DNA of 10,637 bases from Desulfobacterales bacterium. GTDB lineage: Bacteria > Desulfobacterota > Desulfobacteria > Desulfobacterales > Desulfobacteraceae. Made by a program: the position numbers and the translations under genes. The DNA is taken from contig JAKSAU010000442.1 of the NCBI GenBank assembly GCA_022361535.1, positions 1-10,637 of the forward strand. The letters are read 5' to 3'. Each line of letters starts with the position of its first letter. The first letter of the stretch is position 1. The notes under the pieces were generated by a model. That model was not told the DNA's origin. It searched no databases and saw only the letters and a program-made list of their open reading frames with translations. Shown piece after piece: positions 1 to 6,877 of the stretch.

Positions 1-445
1 CCTCCCTGGTTGAACGGTTACGGCTAACATGCCGATTATTAAATGTAAAATAATGCAGTTTTAAATAAAAGCAAATCACACAAGTCCAGAATGATTGTAT
101 GTGTGTTTCAGATAAAACTAACGTCATTTTTAAAGATGTTTACCCTTTATGGAATACATTCTGAATTTGGGGATAAGTTACTGAGGAAAAGTAGTAGAAT
201 TCAGTTGTTGAAACTACCCATACCTTAGAGCTTTTATGAAATTGATAGCCCGGTATTCTTATCATTGACCGCTTTTGATGAAAATTTTCCAACCAAGATA
301 TATTGTGTACAGGCTTGCATCTGAAAAAAAGAGCTTTAATACCATGATTGATCGGTTTTTTCTCAATGGGTTCATTCAAATTTTCTATTTACAGGCGGTT
401 GCTTAGCTGCTATTGAAATATTATCATTTTTCATTTTTTCTGTTA

Positions 446-472
446 GGGTTTAAACCCCCGTCTTTAGGCGGG
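446..472. repeat. 12-bp palindrome fused to a stem-loop
   Basis: GGGTTTAAACCC at 446-457 is a perfect palindrome. It shares its last C with a hairpin whose arms are CCCGTC (457-462) and GGCGGG (467-472), with a TTTA loop and one G-T wobble pair. The two structures compete for the same bases. The hairpin forms the end of the remnant frame on the minus strand. Confidence 0.45.
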
Positions 473-504
473 TAGCATTAGTTATCGAGTAGTCATTACC
501 AACC

Positions 505-533
505 GGCCAGTAACCGGTATTTCTGGCCTTTTT
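505..533 (+). terminator. Possible terminator-like hairpin
   Basis: GGCCAG (505-510) pairs perfectly with CTGGCC (523-528) across a 12-nt loop, followed directly by five T residues (529-533). The stem is short and no intact plus-strand gene ends just upstream, so this may be part of the neighbouring hairpin cluster rather than a working terminator. Confidence 0.3.
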
Positions 534-549
534 GTCCACGATTTTAATC

Positions 550-570
550 CCACCGGATTTGAGTCGGTGG
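550..570. repeat. Stem-loop in the hairpin cluster
   Basis: CCACCG (550-555) pairs with CGGTGG (565-570), extended by a G-T wobble, around a loop of about seven bases. It is the third hairpin within about 125 bp, after those at 457-472 and 505-528. Such spacing is more typical of a structured RNA or mobile-element end than of ordinary spacer. Confidence 0.4.
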
Positions 571-900
571 TTGTTTAGGTCATCTAACGGGATAACATTA
601 CAAACTCGGGCTTTAACAGAAAAAAGCAAAATTATTTGTTAATATTTCCACGTTCAAGATAGGACCATTCTTCTAACGCTCAATCTTTACCTTAATGCTG
701 GTAAGGGATTGCCTGTTTTAGTTATGGTCCAAAATTATTGGTTCTGAACTCAGAAAAGTTCCAAAATACGACGGACCTTGTGGGCATTACTCGGGGGAGG
801 CGATAAAATGAAGAAATGGCTGAAACGAGACGCAAATTTAGTAACTATAATCATCGATATTGTTGCATCATTGGCGGCTGAACAGGAGAAGCGCGGGCAG

Positions 901-3078
901 ATGTCAGCACATCGCCGAAGTGAACGAGGTGGGAGAGACTTCTCGCGTGCGGCGCTTGCCGTCATCGGAGCGACCGTTTTGGCCCTTGTTTTGGTGGGCT
1001 GCGCCAAGGTAACCGTCCGCAAGGTCCCGTCACCGTCGCAGTATGTCGAATGGACCGACAGGATGCAGGAGAAAGCGGATGAAATGGAAGGATTCCGCTT
1101 CTATTTGCCCAGACCCTTCATCAACGTCTTCGAGTCCTTTCCCGTGCGGACGGATGTCTTCTTGGCAGAGGGCGTTGTGTCAGCCGACGGTCGTTTCGTC
1201 GTGGTCCGCCGCATGTGGGATGAAAACGGTAATACAAGATATCCCGGCGGATTTAAGGAGGGCTTGCGGATCGATAGCAAATTCATCAGCCGTGGAACGG
1301 ACACGAAGGCGCAGTCCGATGAGGAGGAGGATGCCGAGCCAGCAACCGACCTTCCCGGTGTGGCGCCCGGCTTGCCCGGTCGTGAACGCACCCCGCCGGT
1401 AGCTGGAGCCACACAACCTCCGACGACGGGCCAGAACAGACGTGCCGTCACGAACGACAACTCTGCCTATGCCTATCAACCCATGCGGGGCAATCTCGAC
1501 GTGGTCTATCTGCCCGATTTCGACGAGCAATATGTGGTGTCCAGCTCCTCCGGTCTCGGTAATGTGGAGTTTCAGCTGAATTTCGGCCAGGGTTGGAGTC
1601 TGCAGGGATTCAATTCCCTAGCGGACAATTCACAGCTCAACAATCGGATCTTCGATGTTATCGACAGCGCGACTCAGCTTGCTGAGACCGCTGCTTTCGC
1701 AGCCGCCGGCCTTCCCTCGTTGCCCACCCAGTTGCCGGGGATGGATGCCATTGCTCCTCAGGCCGGGGAGGAGGATCCCGTGCTTGTGCAAGGCACACCT
1801 GTGAGCCTCAAGGTCGTCATCGTGCACTACGCGGCCAAGGGTGCCTATCCGGTCATCAAGCCACGCGAGCTGCAAGAGCGCATTCAAACGGAGAGCGAGT
1901 ATTTCATTTGGATCGATATCTTCAGGTGGGGCGGCCGGACTACGCCAGCCACCAAATTCGATCCGGATGCGATCAAGCGCGCTCGGCAGTCGATCAGCAA
2001 CGAGACCGGCAAGTTTACCGTGCCCCGCTATCCGTATCAGTACATCGCTTTCAACACCTTCCGCTATATGGCGATCGAGACTTTGACCCCGGGCGCCCAT
2101 CCCTTCGGAACGCTCTACGACAAGACCGGGACCCAGGGCGATCCCGGCGACCGCCGGCTTGAAAGCCCGCCGCCTGCCACCGCTGGACTGTCGAGTGTCA
2201 TCCCACCTGCGGACCGAGGCAAGCAAGCGGATTTGCAGGACTTTGCGGATAGCATCCAGAACCTTAACACACCCAAGATCAACGGCGTGGTCTACACTGT
2301 GACCGACGCGAAGGTGGTCGACGACAAAGTCTCTGTCACCCTGCGGGAGGATAAGACTTCTCCTCCTCAATCAGTCAAAGTGGCCCAGATCAAGGAAGCA
2401 CTGCGAGAGCTGGGCAGCCAACCACCAGCACCCAATGATCAGATCGAGATTGAGAACATGGATGACCTCAAAACGGTAGAGAAACCTCAGGTAACAGAGG
2501 AGCAAGGCAGCGAGCTCTCACCTGAAGAGTTGAGGTCAGCAACATCAGCAAGTCTATCGACGGACGTGAACAGAGAGGAAATAAGACAGATTCAGGCGGC
2601 TCTTTGCTTACGAGGCAAGAATATCGACGGGGTATGGGGTCAACAGACCCGACAGATGCTGATCAGGTATCAAAAGGAGAAAGACCATACTCCGAACGGC
2701 CAGCTGACCCCTGACTTGAAAACCGAACTGTTAAGTTTGTCCGGAGGCGAGATAGGGACGCGGTGCAGTGGTTCGATGATGTTGCTTCCAGTTGAGTCCG
2801 CGGGGCCGTCTGAGGTCGTCCAGAGTTTTGCCGACTCGCTCTTGGACACCTCCTTTGACATGAGTGGAACGAAGATCACAGTAACGTCTTCCAACCCGTC
2901 GACCAAAGGTATCGACGTAACCTTGCTGGTAGAAGGACAGCCGAATTCGACCATACCTTTGGAAAATGTCAAAGGTGTATTACTGAAAGCAGAGGGAGGC
3001 GCTGAGTCCGGATTGACGCTGGATGATATCACAATCGGAAATAGGGAAGAGGTGAGTGCGGCATTGACGATCGAATGA
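901..3078 (+). CDS. Peptidoglycan-binding lipoprotein of unknown function
   Basis: Predicted envelope lipoprotein of 725 residues that probably anchors to a membrane and contacts the cell wall. Numbering from the ATG at 901, an arginine-rich start is followed by a hydrophobic stretch (about 17-31) and a lipobox LVGC with Cys34. Next come a GFRFYLPRP segment (64-72), a proline-rich linker (about 147-180), a VVYLPDFDEQY segment (201-211), a PG_binding_1-like domain (about 558-615, with DGVWG at 576-580 and TR..L..YQ after it), and two related blocks (444-525 and 638-725) on either side of that domain. Cys569 and Cys622 could pair; this is inference. The start at 901 puts the lipobox at a normal distance, with AGGAG at 884-888. 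The in-frame ATG at 808 has a stronger site (GGGGGAGG, 793-800) but would place the lipobox Cys at residue 65. Codon choice is GC-richer than the flanks. The function of the N-terminal half is not recognised. Confidence 0.8.
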   Translation: MSAHRRSERGGRDFSRAALAVIGATVLALVLVGCAKVTVRKVPSPSQYVEWTDRMQEKADEMEGFRFYLPRPFINVFESFPVRTDVFLAEGVVSADGRFVVVRRMWDENGNTRYPGGFKEGLRIDSKFISRGTDTKAQSDEEEDAEPATDLPGVAPGLPGRERTPPVAGATQPPTTGQNRRAVTNDNSAYAYQPMRGNLDVVYLPDFDEQYVVSSSSGLGNVEFQLNFGQGWSLQGFNSLADNSQLNNRIFDVIDSATQLAETAAFAAAGLPSLPTQLPGMDAIAPQAGEEDPVLVQGTPVSLKVVIVHYAAKGAYPVIKPRELQERIQTESEYFIWIDIFRWGGRTTPATKFDPDAIKRARQSISNETGKFTVPRYPYQYIAFNTFRYMAIETLTPGAHPFGTLYDKTGTQGDPGDRRLESPPPATAGLSSVIPPADRGKQADLQDFADSIQNLNTPKINGVVYTVTDAKVVDDKVSVTLREDKTSPPQSVKVAQIKEALRELGSQPPAPNDQIEIENMDDLKTVEKPQVTEEQGSELSPEELRSATSASLSTDVNREEIRQIQAALCLRGKNIDGVWGQQTRQMLIRYQKEKDHTPNGQLTPDLKTELLSLSGGEIGTRCSGSMMLLPVESAGPSEVVQSFADSLLDTSFDMSGTKITVTSSNPSTKGIDVTLLVEGQPNSTIPLENVKGVLLKAEGGAESGLTLDDITIGNREEVSAALTIE

Positions 3079-3131
3079 GTCAGCCGGCCATTTTATTGGA
3101 AGTGGCTAAAACACGAAAGGAGGCTGTTACC

Positions 3132-4247
3132 ATGGCGAAATCCCTCACAGTTCGGCAATGGATGAAGCAGACGGAAGCCGAGACCAAGGTCCGCCATCCC
3201 ACTGAAGTGGCGGCCGCAAGGTCAGCGTTCAATCAACTGGATCGGGAAGCCCAATCGACTATAGTGGAGGAGCTTGTCGAGACCAGGTCTGCGGAACTCT
3301 GCCGCGCATACAGAAACGTTATCGACGTCTCAATCTCCTTCAAACGTCGACGCAAGGCTTCGGGTGATGTAAAGCTAATTCGAAAGCCCTGTGTTCGTTT
3401 TTTAGTTAAGAAAAAGTGGACGTCAGAGGAAGAACAGAATCCAGATGAAGAACTCCCCAAGTTCCTGTTCAGTTACTCGACGTTGAACGGGGAGCGACGT
3501 CTCTGCGCCATCCCGACCGATGTGGTCAGCGCCGACGAATACGCTCGCATCGTACCGCAGAGCAATCAGATAGTCGTTAGGCCCAAGAGGAATGCTGGTG
3601 ACCATAACGCTTTGGGAGTGATCACATGCGTGGTAAAGCGCTCCGAAGAGGATGAACAGACCTTTGCCATAGGCTGTCGACATGTTTTTAGCATTACGAA
3701 AAGGAGGCCTCCGAATTTTTTTATTGGCACCGTTCAGATCCGAAAAGATAGAAGGCACGTTGGAGAAACCCGCAACATCCGCGGTGAAATGGTGGCTAAC
3801 AAAAAATATAGTTTCGATGCACAAGCTAGTGTTATCGAAGACCTGGAGGCGCTGCGGCAATGCCTGGGCGGCCTAAAGCTCGAAGGCTATGCGGGAAATC
3901 ATACTGATATTCCAAATAGTTACTGGATCCAGGTCCCTGGACGCGCCCCCGTCAAGGCGGAAAACCAATCTCCTCGCCCGATAATCGGGTTTGGGATCAA
4001 CTACTCCGGCGTTGGTTTGGTCTTTCATCAGCAGCTTATCGAAGGGCGAGCCTCTACCAGAGGCGGCGACAGCGGTTCACCATGCACGAGCAGAAAGAAT
4101 GGTGGCTTGCTTCTGGGTATGCACATTGCGGGCCCGAAATCGGGAATCGGGCCGGTGTTCATGATCCCTGCATGGCAGCTTATGCGCCGCTCGAACTACA
4201 AAGGGGCCAGCTCAACTGACGACTGGGTGCTCGTTGGAAATCCTTAA
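3132..4247 (+). CDS. Trypsin-like serine protease
   Basis: Predicted 371-residue peptidase of the chymotrypsin fold, cutting unknown protein substrates. A catalytic triad can be placed: His184 in FAIGCRHVFS, Asp229 in YSFDAQA, and Ser314 in the hallmark GDSGSP (312-317). The following GGLLLGMHIAG fits the strand after the nucleophile. The helical, charged N-terminal part (1-75) leads into a CVRFLVKKKW...IPTDVV segment (87-132), which resembles the region before the protease domain in uncharacterised bacterial and NAL1-like trypsin-fold proteins. No signal peptide or membrane segment is seen, so it may act in the cytosol unless exported otherwise. The start at 3132 is chosen for its AAAGGAGG at 3116-3123; an in-frame ATG at 3075 overlaps the upstream stop as ATGA and would add 19 residues. 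This tight junction implies co-transcription with the lipoprotein. Composition is GC-rich like its partner. Confidence 0.85.
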   Translation: MAKSLTVRQWMKQTEAETKVRHPTEVAAARSAFNQLDREAQSTIVEELVETRSAELCRAYRNVIDVSISFKRRRKASGDVKLIRKPCVRFLVKKKWTSEEEQNPDEELPKFLFSYSTLNGERRLCAIPTDVVSADEYARIVPQSNQIVVRPKRNAGDHNALGVITCVVKRSEEDEQTFAIGCRHVFSITKRRPPNFFIGTVQIRKDRRHVGETRNIRGEMVANKKYSFDAQASVIEDLEALRQCLGGLKLEGYAGNHTDIPNSYWIQVPGRAPVKAENQSPRPIIGFGINYSGVGLVFHQQLIEGRASTRGGDSGSPCTSRKNGGLLLGMHIAGPKSGIGPVFMIPAWQLMRRSNYKGASSTDDWVLVGNP

Positions 4248-4271
4248 ATGCCGTTTGGCGACCGTCGGCAT
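4248..4271 (+). terminator. Weak hairpin directly after the protease gene
   Basis: ATGCCG (4248-4253) begins immediately after the TAA and pairs with CGGCAT (4266-4271) across a 12-nt loop. No T-run follows, so intrinsic termination would be weak. The position at the end of the two-gene unit is the main support. Confidence 0.35.
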
Positions 4272-4297
4272 GCCACCCCTCTACTTCTTCGGAGTGT

Positions 4298-4502
4298 TTA
4301 ACTGAGTGCTTTAGACTGTCCCCGGAATTTGAGACACTCTTCAAGATCTATGGGGTCGGTCTTGTTTTCAATCAGGACGTCAACATCCCCCACATAGGTC
4401 TGAATTTCGATTGAGCTCAGATCACAGGCCAGATTTTTTAGTCCCTTAAAAGATATTCCAGCATCGTGTTTTTTTACGGTTCCGGTTTTACCGCCGTATC
4501 AT
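4298..4502 (-). pseudogene. Small frameshifted gene of unknown function
   Basis: A minus frame runs from 4498 to a TAA at 4298 and gives a protein-like sequence (GLKNLACDLSSIEIQTY, then VGDVDVLIENKTDPIDLEEC). It has no usable start codon of its own. A good start, ATG at 4502-4500 with AAGGAAGG at 4507-4514, lies just upstream but is one base out of frame, and its own frame stops after four codons. One extra base would explain this, so I call it a frameshifted small gene of roughly 67 codons. It lies 59 bases downstream of the DUF6765 gene on the same strand and was probably part of its operon. The final codons (KFRGQSKALS) overlap a motif that looks like mobile-element sequence, so the original C-terminus may also have been replaced. 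The family is not recognised. Confidence 0.45.
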
Positions 4503-4561
4503 ATCGCCTTCCTTTTAGATTGTATTCTTAATTTTTATCAAACCAGGTTCAGGTTTCGTTT

Positions 4562-5623
4562 TTAAGCCGCACAGATCCCGTATTTTGGCAGCAGTTCATG
4601 TAGCACATAGAACCTGTGGGCCAGAACTCCGTCATGAAACAGTTTCCAATTGCTGTCAAGAAAATCAGGAGAGTAAGCATGAACCGTATCATCAAAATTA
4701 GAACCTAAGGCCTGCTTCTTCCATGAATTTTTCCCTTTGCCCGCATAAGACAATTTTTCCGCACCAAAGCTGAAATGCCCTTGTTCTATTTTTTTTAGCC
4801 AGACCTCGTGGCGTTTTTCTCCATCTTTTTCCAGGGTGTTCTTAAACAGATTTTTAATTTTTTCTTTGTCTTCCGCACCAATACCATTGGCTGAATAATT
4901 GGGATCACCAGCCTTATACCGTTCCATGGCCATACACAGATGATTTGCAGCGTCACAGAAAGTTTCCAGGTTGTCATGAACGATTGTTTGCTTCTGATAG
5001 TTTTCATACTTCCATTTTAAAAAGGGCATATCCGGAAACACATTGGCCCTGCCATGCCCTAAAGGTGGAATAGTATCATCCAGGAAATCACGCCACCAAT
5101 TGCCTAAACCTTTTGAGAAAACTTTGGTATCGCCAACTTCTTCTGCATCCTCAACCTCATTGATATCATGGATTACGCCTGCAAAATCATAATGTGCCCA
5201 AGTGTCGGCATATACATGCATGGTTACCCCAAAGCGATGAAGACCGTATGGTTTGTCTTTTTCTTCAATGGCCCTGGTTACCATTTCCTGTGCCACCAGG
5301 CTGTTGGTTTTACAGACAATCTTATTAATAAAACCGCCCTCAACATCCTGATCATGTGCAAGCCCGCCATTTCCCGGAAGAAAATGAAACGGCAGCCAGA
5401 CCATGTGATTTTTTATGGACCGTTTAAGATTACTGGGATCGGTCATGCCATGGGCAGAAGCCACCCTGTGATACATGGCATTATTGGAAAAATGAACCGT
5501 ACCTTCTGATGTGGCATCATCCACATATTGCGCTGCATAGGCAATAATCTCAGCATCGCCCTTGTCGATACCCGCCAGTCTTGCCGCTACGTAAGTTACT
5601 GCATGATGAAAATCAATCTGCAT
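4562..5623 (-). CDS. DUF6765 family protein
   Basis: Uncharacterised 353-residue protein that I recognise as DUF6765-like, a family common in Desulfobacterota. Hallmarks are the start MQIDFHHAVTYV (His6, His7), EIIAYAAQYVDDAT (25-38, Asp35, Asp36), the VWLPFHFLPGN segment (75-85, His80), and HRFGVTMHVYADTWAHYDF (129-147, with His129, His136, Asp140, His144). The many conserved His and Asp residues on predicted helices recall all-alpha zinc-dependent phospholipase C or S1/P1 nuclease folds, so metal binding is a reasonable inference, but no activity is established. No signal peptide is visible, which suggests a cytosolic protein. The start is set by an AAGGAGGAAG site just upstream. A frameshifted small gene follows downstream on the same strand, and a degraded remnant lies upstream. 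Composition matches the AT-rich background. Confidence 0.8.
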   Translation of the reverse strand: MQIDFHHAVTYVAARLAGIDKGDAEIIAYAAQYVDDATSEGTVHFSNNAMYHRVASAHGMTDPSNLKRSIKNHMVWLPFHFLPGNGGLAHDQDVEGGFINKIVCKTNSLVAQEMVTRAIEEKDKPYGLHRFGVTMHVYADTWAHYDFAGVIHDINEVEDAEEVGDTKVFSKGLGNWWRDFLDDTIPPLGHGRANVFPDMPFLKWKYENYQKQTIVHDNLETFCDAANHLCMAMERYKAGDPNYSANGIGAEDKEKIKNLFKNTLEKDGEKRHEVWLKKIEQGHFSFGAEKLSYAGKGKNSWKKQALGSNFDDTVHAYSPDFLDSNWKLFHDGVLAHRFYVLHELLPKYGICAA

Positions 5624-5959
5624 ATCTTCCTCCTTACTTAAGAGTTGTATTACCGATGTAAATCTAAATGATTTATCTGCCAGTCAGGATACGGCCCCGG
5701 ACTGGCTTCCATGTCACAAAATGAGATCTGATCTTTAAGTCAGGAGCTGTGAACTATAGTTTTTAAATCTGACTTGAGAATTAGAGTTTTCATCCGGATT
5801 CACCCTTTTGAATAATATGAGAAGGTTCGAGAATGATGGATAAACCGTTTAAGTAGTGTCTATAGCCGAAAGAGTCCCCTGAAAATCATTTATCTATTTC
5901 TGATATCTGCAAATCCTTTCAAAGTAAAGACTTTTATGATGGGTTTATTGCGGAGTCAT
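5624..5959. other. Spacer with a gene remnant and two inverted repeats
   Basis: Besides the pseudogene at 5650-5793 this spacer contains two long-armed inverted repeats. One is GCCAGTC (5679-5685) with GACTGGC (5700-5706). The other is AAGTCAG (5737-5743) with CTGACTT (5769-5775), which encloses the palindrome AACTATAGTT (5752-5761). They lie inside the remnant and ahead of the DUF6765 gene and could form leader structures for it. No clear T-rich terminator for the gene ending at 5960 was found. Confidence 0.4.
5650..5793 (-). pseudogene. Short remnant interrupted by an in-frame UGA
   Basis: A single minus frame reads MKTLILKSDLKTIVHSS, then TGA (5742-5740), then LKDQISFCDMEASPGPYPDW and a short tail to a TAA at 5650. 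The opening resembles the N-terminus of ornithine cyclodeaminase/mu-crystallin family proteins, in which a glycine is common where the UGA now sits; GGA to TGA is a one-base change. The full family is over 300 residues, so this would be a heavily deleted relic. Selenocysteine decoding is possible in principle in this group, but no hairpin at the usual distance just after the UGA is obvious. An AAGGGTG lies before the ATG. The remnant sits between two intact genes of the same orientation. Confidence 0.35.
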
Positions 5960-6802
5960 TTACTTATACTCAAATTCCAGAATGCCGAAGTTTCCAAAGT
6001 CAGCTAAGTATTTTCCAGGTTTGACAGGCATCATTTTTGTCAAAGATCCGGTAATCACAATATATCCGTTTTTGACCTTCCCTTCATTTTTCAGGATGTT
6101 GTTCACGGTCCATTGAAGCGCTTTCCACTGGTCTCCAAGTGCATTTTTACCAAAGCCGTTGGAAACCTCTTGATCATTATAAAAGAGTTTTACATTAACT
6201 GCATTCAGATCATACGCATTTACAGGCAATGCTTTTCCAATCAACACCTGCCTGGCCGCTACATTGGTTGCTATGATATCCAGTCCCCTTACCTCTTTTA
6301 TTTTGGAATAATATAGATCTGGCAGTTCAATGACCGGGAATACAATATCCACGGCCTTTTTTAAAGATTCAATATCTTTTACCGGCTCGGTAATATCTTT
6401 GCCAAATTTGAACCCTATCTCTGTTTCGATAAACAATAGGCCGTAATTTTTTTTGTAAAGCGTTCCAGGCCAGCGCAACATAGATTTTAAAAGAGTCCCA
6501 CGAACAGGTTCAGATACACCAAATTTTTTTTGTGCCGGTACAGCAGTTAACCCAGCTTTGTATCCAATGACAGTTTCGCCGCTGTTCGTTCTTTTTTTAA
6601 CGAAGCTATCCTGAATATCGTATGCTTGCTCAATAGTTAAGTTTTCTATTTCCTGTGAAACCATTGGATATGGTTTTACAGATGTAAAGGACGAGTCGAT
6701 TTTTTCAATAAGGGTATCGTGCGAGCCTGCCAGAGCTGGAACTACACTGAATATGAATAGTGATATACTGACCAAAAATATCTGAACTCTGTTTTTTCTC
6801 AT
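5960..6802 (-). CDS. Exported 2-keto-4-pentenoate hydratase-like protein
   Basis: A 280-residue protein of the fumarylacetoacetate hydrolase superfamily, closest in pattern to the MhpD/HpaH hydratases that add water to 2-hydroxypenta-2,4-dienoates in aromatic meta-cleavage pathways. The expected metal ligands are present: Glu126 and Glu128 in FIETEIGF and Glu159 in VFPVIELPD. The IGYKAGLT segment with Lys82 and the late GSLTKMMPVKPG motif are also present. Unlike the classical cytosolic enzymes, it begins with a clear signal peptide: basic MRKNR, a hydrophobic core 8-21, and a predicted cut after ALA at residue 25. It is therefore probably periplasmic. The start has GGAG just upstream. No other aromatic-degradation gene is nearby, so it may have another substrate or a binding role. 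The fold assignment is secure; the reaction is inferred. Confidence 0.8.
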   Translation of the reverse strand: MRKNRVQIFLVSISLFIFSVVPALAGSHDTLIEKIDSSFTSVKPYPMVSQEIENLTIEQAYDIQDSFVKKRTNSGETVIGYKAGLTAVPAQKKFGVSEPVRGTLLKSMLRWPGTLYKKNYGLLFIETEIGFKFGKDITEPVKDIESLKKAVDIVFPVIELPDLYYSKIKEVRGLDIIATNVAARQVLIGKALPVNAYDLNAVNVKLFYNDQEVSNGFGKNALGDQWKALQWTVNNILKNEGKVKNGYIVITGSLTKMMPVKPGKYLADFGNFGILEFEYK

Positions 6803-6846
6803 TTTAGTTCTCCTATATTTCTGCCAGACTAGAAAGTTTTAAACTG

Positions 6847-6875
6847 ACTTTATAAAGAATATTTATCCCCAATAA
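6847..6875 (-). promoter_or_regulatory. Candidate sigma-70 promoter of the hydratase-like gene
   Basis: On the minus strand TTATTG (6870-6875) and TAAAGT (6847-6852) are separated by exactly 17 bases. The matches to consensus are only fair (three of six and four of six). Transcription would begin near 6840, leaving a leader of about 40 bases before the ATG at 6802. The perfect palindrome at 6878-6894 lies two bases upstream of the -35 element, where an activator or repressor could bind. Confidence 0.35.
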
Positions 6876-6877
6876 CA

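Larger units (their letters stand above)
450..638 (-). pseudogene. Hairpin-rich reading-frame remnant, possible end of a mobile element
   Basis: A minus frame is open for about 62 codons from a stop near 641 to a TAA at 450-452. It lacks a clear start codon with a ribosome binding site. The tail reads plausibly as protein (GNDYSITNATRLKTGV), and its last codons are themselves a hairpin. That combination is reminiscent of the 3' end of IS200/IS605-type tnpB genes, where coding sequence runs into a structured right end, but no TnpB zinc-finger or RuvC motif is visible, so the identity is only a guess. It could equally be a fragment of an unrelated gene or chance. Confidence 0.2.
1..777. other. 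Stretch without a confident gene, rich in inverted repeats
   Basis: No reading frame here has a good ribosome binding site or recognisable family motifs. At the left edge a plus frame is open from the window start to a TAA at 51-53 and could be the tail of a gene cut by the edge, but it is too short to judge. A 79-codon minus frame at 140-379 has no Shine-Dalgarno and no recognisable motif. Positions 446-570 contain a cluster of hairpins, listed separately. Positions 662-668 (GGACCAT) and 724-730 (ATGGTCC) form a 7-bp inverted repeat that encloses a second hairpin, TTACC 687-691 with GGTAA 700-704. No tRNA T-arm signature is present, so the nested structure is not a tRNA. I see no strong promoter for the downstream lipoprotein gene. 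Confidence 0.5.

Noticed and set aside
140..379. 79-codon minus-strand frame
   Set aside because: No Shine-Dalgarno before the ATG, no recognisable motif, and an aromatic-rich content typical of chance frames in AT-rich DNA.
662..731. Possible tRNA
   Set aside because: The 7-bp end pairing is present, but there is no T-loop GTTCRA-type sequence or proper D and anticodon arms on either strand.
1630..2370. Long minus-strand frame of 246 codons inside the lipoprotein gene
   Set aside because: It is a shadow of a GC-rich coding region; the sense-strand frame has a lipobox and a PG-binding domain, and this one has no motif.
4540..4563. AAACC/GGTTT hairpin followed by TTTTT at the end of the DUF6765 gene
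   Set aside because: Only 5 bp, and the T-run is on the wrong strand for that gene, with no plus-strand gene just upstream.
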